A stretch of 64,000 nt of DNA from Prorocentrum cordatum (lineage: Eukaryota > Sar > Dinophyceae > Prorocentrales > Prorocentraceae): the NCBI GenBank assembly GCA_963575745.1, contig CAUYUJ010015702.1, forward strand, positions 60,001 through 124,000, given 5' to 3'. The position numbers were made by a program, and so were the translations under genes. Within the stretch, counting starts at the first letter, position 1. The number at the start of each line of letters is the position of its first letter. Shown piece after piece: positions 56,385-62,870 of this stretch. The notes beneath the pieces were generated by a model. It was given only the letters and a program-made list of their open reading frames with translations. It did not search any database and had not been told where the DNA came from.

Positions 56385-57130
56385 GCGAAGGAGGAGGAGG
56401 AGGAGGAGGAGGAGGAGGAGGAGGAGGAGGAGGAGGAGGAGGAGGAGGAGGAGGAGGAGAAGAAGGAGGCCTCTTGAGGCCGTCCCGTGGGCTTCCCGTG
56501 GGCTTCCCGGGAGCCTCGCAGGGGGCCTCTCGGGGGGCCTCTTCGGCGCGGGCGACTCGCTGTGGCCTTTCCTGCCTTCCCGCGCGGCCAGCGGGATCGG
56601 GCCACCCGTGCCTCTCGGAGGGCTCGCGGGGCTTCTGGTGGGGCTTGTCGGGGGCCCTGCCGGAGGTCTCGGGGTCTCATCTGGGGCCGTCTTTGGGGGC
56701 CCTCTCGGGCCGTCTCGGGAGCCTCTTTTTGGAGCCGCCTGGGGGCCTTCCTGGAGGTCGTCATTTGGCCGCCTCGGGGAGATCTTTTTGGGCCTCTTGG
56801 ACCGTCTTGGAGCGTCGGAAGCCCGAGAAGGCGAGCACGCTTTGAAATCTACAAAGCGTCTGGGGAATCCTTGAGTTTGGCCTTTCGGAGCCCTCGTGGG
56901 GTGGCCTCGTCTTGGGGGCCCATGGGCCGTCCGGAGGCTCTCCTGGGCGTCTTGGGAGCGACTTTCGGGCGACGCGGGGCCCTCTTGGACCGTCTTTAGT
57001 TTTGGGGACCTCCTGGGACCCTCCTTCGCCAGTTGTGGAGCCCCCCTTGCCCCGGGAAAGATCACGCGGGGAGCCCAGGAGACCCCCAGAGAGCGCCCAG
57101 GTGGCGCCCAGCCGCGCCCAGACATTCCGG
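56385..57130. repeat. (GGA)n array, then GGGCCTCTTCGGG-type repeats
   Basis: Purine array 56,385-56,465, then degenerate G/T/C-rich units (GCCTCTCGGGGGGCCTC, GGAGCCTCTTTTTGGAGCC) that resemble 16,350-16,610. These fill intron 4. Confidence 0.7.
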
Positions 57131-57216
57131 GCGCTGTGAGCCCCTGGAATTTTTGTTGCAGTGCTGCGTATGGAGAACTCGAAAGGGCCTGAGGGCACTC
57201 CACCTCGTGCCTCGAG

Positions 57217-57792
57217 GCACGGTGGCGGATGTTGCTGTTGCTGGACTACTTGTTCGGCCTAGTGGCCCTCAGAGTCATCACGGGCTCCAAGCTGATCCTG
57301 GTGCTGAGCATAGACATTTTCGTAGCCAACGTGTGCCGTTTCATCGATGAGCACGGCCTGGCAATACAGGCGCAGAGGGTATCCAGATTCTTATGGGTGC
57401 TGCGAAATGTGCAATTCTGCCTGGCGTTTGCTCTGTACTATCACTACGCACTCCAGCCGAACGACAGAGGAGCCCTCGAGGGCAATGGTGCCAAGAGGCT
57501 GCTGATAGTAGGCATGACCGCACAGTTTGCCACTTTCGTCTTCCTGCGCTTCACGAAGGTGGGCAACGAGTCGGTCGACGTCTTCGTCGCCGCCCAGCGC
57601 GGCGACATCGAGGCGCTGGAGGATATCCTGCGCGCTGGCTGCGACCCGGACGTCAGGCAGGGCGACTCGCACCACGAGACCGCGATGCACGTGGCGGCCT
57701 CCCACGGCCAGGTCGCGGTGCTGCAGGCGCTCCTGGAGCACCGCGCCGACGCCCGGCTCCTCAACGACAACGACGAGACGCCCCTCCACATC
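57217..57792 (+). CDS. Membrane-ankyrin-kinase gene, exon 5 (last spans, ankyrin repeats)
   Basis: 192 codons. Hydrophobic segments RMLLLLDYLFGLVALRVITG, KLILVLSIDIFVANVCRF, FCLAFALYYHYAL and MTAQFATFVFLRF complete the membrane region. Ankyrin repeats follow: FVAAQRGDIEALEDILRAGC with DPDVRQGD, then ETAMHVAASHGQVAVLQALL with EHRADARLLNDND, then ETPLHI. The last repeat is cut in mid-motif at 57,792, exactly where the IE-B element begins, and resumes with ACRRGDTDAIE at 57,992. The start is chosen at the first AG after an in-frame TGA (57,189-57,191). GCACGG at 57,217 keeps phase 0. Reading through IE-B would stop at 57,892-57,894. Confidence 0.85.
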
Positions 57793-57986
57793 TCGGGTCG
57801 GGCGAAAGGGGGGGATTGGGAAAGGGGGGGTTTCGAAATCTGCTGCATGCAGCTGGTTTCGGCCTCACCGAGGGGCCCATTCCTCGATACATAGCCGCCT
57901 CCGGCGCCGGGAGGCGCCGGGAAAATCAGCTACGTGAGCTGATTCTCAAACCCCCCTTTGCTATCCCCCCCTTTCGCCCGACCCGA
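57793..57986. mobile_element. IE-B element, copy 2 (194 bp), acting as intron 5
   Basis: Perfect 24-bp terminal inverted repeats starting TCGGGTCGGGCGAAAGGG and ending CCCTTTCGCCCGACCCGA, flanked by the 5-bp duplication ACATC (57,788-57,792 and 57,987-57,991). It interrupts an ankyrin repeat between TPLHI and ACRRGD. Removing element plus one duplication (199 bp, not a multiple of three) restores the frame. No GT/GC/GA to AG pair can do this. Confidence 0.95.
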
Positions 57987-57991
57987 ACATC

Positions 57992-58024
57992 GCCTGCCGG
58001 CGCGGCGACACCGATGCCATCGAG
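57992..58024 (+). CDS. Membrane-ankyrin-kinase gene, exon 6 (33-nt ankyrin microexon)
   Basis: Eleven codons, ACRRGDTDAIE. Joined to the previous exon it gives DETPLHIACRRGDTDAIE, and to the next exon AACQKNKEGETPLQVLKQ. Together these make a textbook ankyrin repeat TPLHIA..G...AIEA......N.EGETPLQVL. It ends GAG before GCTCGG (GC donor, 58,025). The next exon follows CTCGAG, so TCGAGGC is repeated at the two ends of intron 6. Without this microexon the ankyrin repeat cannot be completed, which supports both its reality and the removal of IE-B. Confidence 0.8.
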
Positions 58025-58651
58025 GCTCGGGGGCCTCCAGGGCGGTGCGGTGACCACACCGTGTGGTGACTCGGTGGGGATGCAGGATTCCGTGTCGCCG
58101 CACGGCTCTGGGAGGAGGAGGAGGAGGAGGAGGAGGAGGAGGAGGAGGAGGAGGAGGAGGAGGAGGAGGAGGAGGAGGAGGAGGAGGAGGAGGAGGAGGG
58201 GGAGGAGGAGGAGGAGGAGGAGGAGGAGGAGGAGTAGGAGGAGGAGGAGGAGGAGGAGGAGGTGGAGGAGGAGGAGGAGGAGGAGGAGGAGGAGGAGGAG
58301 GAGAAGGAGGAGGAGGAGGAGGAGGAGGAGGGGGAGGCCGGGGCCTCTGGGGTCCCAAGACCGTGCGGTGACGGACCGCGTGTTGAGGTCGTTGGGGATG
58401 CCGAGGTCACCGCGCGGTCTGTCACCATACGGTTTTTGAACGCCCAAGAGGTGCTGGTGCAGCCGCGCACCGTCAGCGAGCCCGAGCACGGGCCCGCCCA
58501 CGGCCGCGAGAGCGTCAACGCCGACAACGGTCTCGGCGGCGCGGCCGGGGTTGGGCACAGCGTGGGGTACAGCGTGGGCCACAGCCAGGCTGGGCCCGCG
58601 CTGGGCAAAAGCGGGGATGACGAGAGTGAGGGCTACGACCCCAGGCTCGAG
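58025..58651. repeat. Intron 6: (GGA)n array and hairpins
   Basis: Purine array 58,108-58,338. An imperfect hairpin CCGTGCGGTGACGGACCGCG / CGCGCGGTCTGTCACCATAC spans about 58,366-58,432. Further GTGACCACAC and GTGTGGTGAC words lie at 58,048-58,072. The frame of exon 7 is open back through the array, but the sequence before 58,652 has no ankyrin or kinase character. Confidence 0.8.
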
Positions 58652-59245
58652 GCCGCGTGTCAGAAGAACAAGGAGGGGGAGACGCCCCTGCAGGTCCTCA
58701 AGCAGGGCGTGCCCTTTAAGGTGGCGCAGATGGTCGCGGATGCCCAGAAGGCGGGCGCGGCCACATACTTTGTGACGCAGACCAGGAGCCTGCAGAGGAC
58801 CATCTCCATGGAGTACCAAGATGAGTCCATGCGGCTCTTCGGACAGGAGGTTGGTAGTAATGTTTCCAGGTTCAGGTTCGGGCCCGCGTCGGAGAAAACT
58901 AACCAGCAGAACAAAACCGATGGGCTCGCGTCCTTCATGCTCTCCACTGGTATCGGTGACCAGATGGCCCAGGCCCTGGATAGCATCCACGAGAGCGACC
59001 ACGAGGTCCGGCTGTCTTCGCTGAAGACCCAGGGGATGCTGGGCGCAGGAGCGTTCGGGAAGGTCATCAAGGTGCTGGACGCCAGGACGGCAGAGGTCTA
59101 CGCCATGAAGCTGCAGAAGAGAAACATGACGACCAAGTTCGCCGTCCGGGAGGCTCAGGCCATGGAGTACTCGCACGCGTTCATCGTCCGCATCGTCCAC
59201 ATCTTCCAGACCAGGACGTTCTATGGCATTCTCATGGAGCTCGAA
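58652..59245 (+). CDS. Membrane-ankyrin-kinase gene, exon 7 (linker, kinase N-lobe)
   Basis: 198 codons. It opens with the rest of the ankyrin repeat (AACQKNKEGETPLQVLKQGV), then a polar linker with RSLQRTISMEYQDESMRLFG, a basophilic RxxS/T-type sequence. The kinase N-lobe follows: the glycine loop LGAGAFGKVIKV, the ATP-anchoring lysine in VYAMKLQKR, the helix C glutamate in VREAQAMEYSH, and strands ending YGILMELE. Motif style is that of AGC/cyclic-nucleotide-type kinases, but no cyclic-nucleotide domain is present. I end it at GAA before GAACAA (GA donor, 59,246). One codon either way is possible. Confidence 0.9.
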
Positions 59246-59430
59246 GAACAAACGCCATGAACATAAGCATTCGGCGCTCCGCGCGGATCTCTTGGATCCC
59301 CTGGCGACGCCTCTGGCGCTGCCCCTGGCGGCGCCTCCGGCGCGCCAGGGTGGGGAGCCCAGCGCAGATCCAAGGAAGCCGCGCGGACCGTCGACAGTTT
59401 GTGCTCATGCAGTGTTCCCTCGTCGAGGAG
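59246..59430. mobile_element. IE-A element forming all of intron 7
   Basis: The 185-bp intron is essentially one IE-A hairpin. Left CCATGAACATAAGC and CTCCGCGCGGATCTCTTGGA face right TCCAAGGAAGCCGCGCGGAC and GTTTGTGCTCATGCAG, with GGCGGCGCCTCCGGCGCGCC in the centre. About 20 of 25 positions of the main arms pair. Splice ends are GA and AG. Confidence 0.85.
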
Positions 59431-59622
59431 TGCTGCGAGAGGAATCTGAACAAGTGCATCCTCGACTATGCGGACAGCAGCGGCTACGCCCACGGGCTGC
59501 CGGACGCGAAGACCGCCAGGTACACCGCGTGCGTGGCCCTCGCCCTGGACAGCCTCCACGGCAGGAGGATCGTCTTCCGGGACCTGAAGCCCGAGAACAT
59601 CCTAGTCTCCTCGCACGAGAAG
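59431..59622 (+). CDS. Membrane-ankyrin-kinase gene, exon 8 (catalytic loop)
   Basis: 64 codons: CCERNLNKCILDYADSSGYA, then TARYTACVALALDSLHGRRI and VFRDLKPENILVSSHEK. FRDLKPEN is the catalytic loop (usual Y/HRDLKPEN), with the catalytic Asp and metal-binding Asn intact and Phe in the position of Tyr/His. The preceding helix fits the kinase E-F helix. It ends GAGAAG before a GT donor (59,623). The next exon follows an identical GAGAAG. Confidence 0.95.
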
Positions 59623-59849
59623 GTCCGGATGCAACTCCTGGGAGGTCAAATTCTGTTTTTGTCCTGGTCCGAAATCCGGCTTCATCCGGGCTAATCCGGC
59701 TTAATCCCGCTAAATCCCACTGAATCCGGCTTGATCCCGCTTAATTCGGCTGAATCCGAGGCCCACTCCGGCATAACAGCCCCCCAATGGGGCTTAATCC
59801 TCCTTAATTTTGCCGACGAAGACCTCCCAGTAGTTGCCTCCTAGAGAAG
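59623..59849. mobile_element. Inverted-repeat element forming intron 8
   Basis: GCAACTCCTGGGAGGTC (59,631-59,647) pairs with GACCTCCCAGTAGTTGC (59,821-59,837) at 16 of 17 positions, 8 and 12 bp from the splice sites. GAGAAGG flanks both ends. The middle is a degenerate AATCCGGCTT decamer repeat (59,671-59,765). Confidence 0.85.
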
Positions 59850-59873
59850 GGTGACCACGCCAAGCTCACGGAC
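59850..59873 (+). CDS. Membrane-ankyrin-kinase gene, exon 9 (24-nt microexon)
   Basis: Eight codons, GDHAKLTD: the strand leading to the DFG motif of the activation segment. The Phe-Gly that must follow is not contiguous here (the next codons read TTC TCG GAG). FGLARRID is found at 60,814, after an intron whose ends carry the 5-bp repeat ACTTC. The exon is needed to complete KLTDFGLA, so I regard it as real despite its size. Confidence 0.8.
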
Positions 59874-59999
59874 TTCTCGGAGGAGGGACGTGGGCCACCC
59901 CCAGACCGCGAGCCCCAATCAGAGGAGGGCCGGCCCAGAGGTTGGCGTCCCACCGATGGATTCTCGGTTCGGCTTCTCGTCATCGTCGTCGTCGTCGTT

Positions 60000-60042
<43 letters not shown>

Positions 60043-60813
60043 GCGTTGGCGTCGGCGTCGGCGTCGGCGTCGTCGTCAGCGGCGTCGTCGTCGTCGTCGT
60101 CGTCGTTTTGGGCTTCCTGGGATTGCTCTTTCAGATGTTCGTTTTGGGGACCTTTTTGGGGCCTTCCTCACGGATCTGTTCGATCCCAGTGCTCGGCGGT
60201 GGGCCCGGTGGGGAAACGAGAAGGGGCGGGCCTTCTCTCCGAAGGCTCGGAAGTTCCTGGGCCTTCTGCGAAGTCTTCTGAGCCTTCCGCAGAGACACAG
60301 AAGACCTCTCAGACGGCGCGAGGGCTTCTGAGAAGGCCGCCGCCGTCTGAGAAGGTCTGCTCCTTCTCAGCTCCTCCTCCTCCTCCTCCTCCTCCTCCTC
60401 CTCCTCCTGATCCTCCTCCTCCTCCTCTTCCTCCTCCTCCTCCTCCCCCGCCTCCTCCTCCTCCATTTCCTCCTCCTCCTCCTCCCCCTCCTCCTTCTCC
60501 TCCTCCTCCTCCTCCTCCTCCTCCTCCTCCTCCTCCTCCTCCTCCTCCTCCTCCTCCTCCTCCTCCACTCCTCCCTCCTCCCTCCTCCTCCCTCCTCCTC
60601 CTTCTCCTCCTCCTTCTCCTCCTCCTCCCCTCCTCTCCTCCTCCTCCTCCTCTCCTCCCTCCTCCTCCTCCGATCTCCTCTCTCTCTCCTCATCCCCTCC
60701 TCCTCCTCCTCCTCCTCCTCCTCCTCCTCCTCCTCCTCCCCCTCCTCCTCCCCCTCTCCCTCCCATCGCTTGCCGCCGATCGGTGGTGGTGGGCCACCTT
60801 TCTCCCCCGGAAC
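59874..60813. other. Intron 9 with non-standard ends; (CGT)n and (CCT)n arrays
   Basis: Holds a (CGT)n array (59,985-60,110), TTCTGAGAAGG hairpin words (60,290-60,345) like those at 47.5 kb, and a 400-bp (CCT)n array (60,370-60,765). Direct repeats ACTTC lie at the two ends. No AG occurs within 40 bp before 60,811. Confidence 0.75.
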
Positions 60814-60894
60814 TTCGGCCTGGCGCGGCGCATCGACCCGCTGCCCGTGAGCCCCTGCACCCCGATGACGCCGGGCACCTGCCGCCACTCGGAG
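60814..60894 (+). CDS. Membrane-ankyrin-kinase gene, exon 10 (activation loop)
   Basis: 27 codons beginning FGLARRIDPLPVSPCTPMTP and ending GTCRHSE. Joined to exon 9 this gives KLTDFGLARRID, the DFG motif and start of the activation loop. Ser/Thr-Pro sites (PVSPCTPMTPGT) could be phosphorylated in activation. It ends GAG before GACGTC (GA donor, 60,895). The next acceptor is CCCGAG before GACGGC, so CGAGGACG-like sequence is duplicated across the intron. The 5' boundary is ambiguous within the ACTTC repeat. Confidence 0.8.
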
Positions 60895-61352
60895 GACGTC
60901 GGGAGCCTCAGACGGGGGTCGGTGCAAACGGGGGTCAGCCAGAGCCTGGAGACGGGGGTCAGCGCAAACGTCGGGGGTGGACAGACCTCCTACCCTGACA
61001 CGTCGATTAGCGAATTGGCCGTTTTCGGTTCGCGAGAGGGCGTCGCGGCCGTCATTTTTGAGGGTCCAGGTCCGTCGGTTTCGGTCCCAGGCCGTTTTCA
61101 CTAAAGGGAGGTTTACTAAAGGGAGGTTTGTCCACCGCCGGAAACGGGGGTCAGCCAGAGCGCCCGATCTTGCAGGATCCTGCAGGGCCAGGGTCGCACT
61201 GACCCGGGCTTGGGCGCAGGCTCCTGCAGGATCCTGCAGGGTCCTTCGCGTTGACCCGGGTTTGGGTGCAGGAACTGGCAGGGCCTTGCAGGATTCTGCA
61301 AGGCCTGACGGACCCGGGTCTGGATTGACCCGGGTCAGGAGATATCCCCGAG
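60895..61352. repeat. Intron 10: tandem GACGGGGGTCAGC and GATCCTGCAGG repeats
   Basis: At least three ACGGGGGTCAGC units (60,912-60,975), then repeated TGCAGGATCCTGCAGGGYC and TGACCCGGGT words to 61,345, partly palindromic (AGGATCCT, GACCCGGGTC). Includes a TTTACTAAAGGGAGGTTT duplication at 61,100-61,130. Confidence 0.75.
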
Positions 61353-61460
61353 GACGGCAGCCCGCCGTACCAGCTGGACGCCGGGCCCATGGAGCCGATC
61401 GCCACGGACTTCCCGAAGGCGTCGCCGGTGTCCGGCACGCTGTCCTTCATGCCGGAGGAG
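61353..61460 (+). CDS. Membrane-ankyrin-kinase gene, exon 11 (end of activation segment)
   Basis: 36 codons, DGSPPYQLDAGPMEPIATDF and PKASPVSGTLSFMPEE. GTLSFMPEE matches the GTxxYMAPE end of kinase activation segments, with Ala-Pro-Glu reduced to Pro-Glu-Glu. It ends GAG before GCTCGG (GC donor at 61,461). The remaining C-lobe (helix F with its Asp-Trp motif, and so on) is not found in the next 2.5 kb, so it lies downstream of the window or is lost. Confidence 0.8.
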
Positions 61461-61784
61461 GCTCGGGGGAGGGAGCTCGGGAGAAGGCGGCACGCCGCCG
61501 TTGCGGAGAAGCGTGCGGGGCCTTGCGAGGGGTGGGTCGCGGGGTGTGTCGCGGGGTGGGTCTCGGGGTGGGTTGCGGGGGGGTCGCGGGCGAGGACCAC
61601 AGCAACAGCAACAGCAACAGCAATCGTTTTCATACGGTTCGCTCTTCTCTTCTCGAGTGTCAGCCAACGTGTGCATCCCAAGCCCTCGGTGCCCACCCTC
61701 TTCGTCTTCGATCGTGCCATTTTTGGGATATCTATATATATATATATATATATCTCTCTCTCTCTCTCTCTTTCTTCCCTGCAG
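61461..61784. other. Intron 11: GTGTCGCGGGGTGGG repeats, (TA)n and (CT)n
   Basis: Short GTCGCGGGGTGGG units (61,530-61,590), CAACAGCAACAGCAACAG (61,602-61,622), a TA run (61,732-61,752) and a CT run that ends in TTCCCTGCAG at 61,784, a clear acceptor. Confidence 0.7.
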
Positions 61785-61890
61785 GCCAGGCCCCGGCAAG
61801 CGGCGGGGCGGCTGCGGACCGTCGGCCTGACCAGCGGCACCGCGAATCGGCGGCAGCCCGACCCCGCGAGGGGCGGGCAGGGGACTGACC
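61785..61890 (+). CDS. Possible exon 12, unsupported by motif
   Basis: After the strong acceptor TTCCCTGCAG the phase-0 frame reads ARPRQAAGRLRTVGLTSGTA and NRRQPDPARGGQGTDHVD before falling into GAC triplets. It does not look like a kinase C-lobe. It could be a divergent insert, the 5' end of a different transcript (the acceptor could serve trans-splicing), or chance. Confidence 0.25.
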
Positions 61891-61895
61891 ACGTT

Positions 61896-61936
<41 letters not shown>

Positions 61937-61974
61937 GCGAAAGCGAGAGCGAGAGCGAGAACGAGAGCGAGAGC

Positions 61975-62870
61975 GAGAGCGACAGCGGGGCCACGAAAGG
62001 CATGAAGGGGGCCACAAGGGACGACAGCGGGGCCACGAAGGGCATGCGTGTGGGGCCAGGAAGGGCGCGAACGAGCGGGGATCACGAAGGGCAGATAACT
62101 AATGCGGGCCCACAGGGGGCAACGACGGGGCCACTGAGGGTAGCAACGTGGCCACGTAGGACAGCGAGGGGGCCACAGAGGGCGACAGCGGGGCCACGAT
62201 GGGCATGCGTATGGGGCCACGACGGGCGCGAACGAGCAGGGGCCACGAAGGGCATGCGTATATTGGGCTGCAAAAAGCAAGGACGGGGCCGCTGAGGGCA
62301 GCAACGGGGTCACGAAGGGCAGCGAGGTGGCCGCGAAGGGCGACGGCGGGGCCGCGAAGCGCATGCATACGGGGCCACGACGGGCTCGAACGAGCGGGGG
62401 CCACGAAGGGCGTACATATATGGGGCCACAAAGGGCAGCGATGGGGCCGCGAAGGGCTGCAACGGGGCCGCGAGGGCAGCGAGGGGGCCACGAAGGGGCG
62501 CAATGGGGTCACGAAGGTCAGCGAGGGGCCGCGAGGGGGACGCGAATGGCTGCAACGGGGCCACGAGGGGCAGCGATCGGGGCCACGAAGTGTTGCAACG
62601 GGGCCACGAAGGGCAGCGAGGGGCCACGAAGGCTGCAACGGGGCCACGAAGGGCGGCGTGGGGGCCACGAAGGGCTGCAACGGGGCCACAAAGGGCAGCG
62701 AGGGGGCCACGAAGGGCTGCGACGGGTTCACGAAGGGCAGCGAGGGGTCACGAGGGGCTGCAACGGGCCATGAGGGGCAGAGAGGGGGTCACGAAGGGCT
62801 GCGACGGGTCCACGAAGGGCAGCGGGCCACGAGAGGGTGCAACGGGGCCACGAAGGGCAGCGATATCCCG
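61975..62870 (+). repeat. 21-bp minisatellite (GGGGCCACGAAGGGCAGCGA)
   Basis: About 40 copies of a 21-bp unit in direct array, preceded by GACGAC and GCGAGA microsatellites (61,897-61,985). It forms the left arm of a large inverted repeat. Confidence 0.95.

Noticed and set aside
57788-57991. U12-type AT-AC intron as an explanation for the ankyrin interruption
   Set aside because: One of the possible cuts gives AT..AC ends, but the 5' sequence ATCTCGGG does not match the ATATCCTT donor of U12 introns, and the duplication plus perfect inverted repeats point to a mobile element.
58262-58651. Extending kinase exon 7 upstream through the open frame
   Set aside because: The frame is open only because of the GGA array. 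The ankyrin repeat joins precisely at 58,652 after an AG with matching phase.
61389-62731. Gly/His/Glu heptapeptide frames in the 61.9-64 kb minisatellite
   Set aside because: A 21-bp unit keeps frames open on both strands. No splice-consistent link to the kinase gene and no codon conservation.
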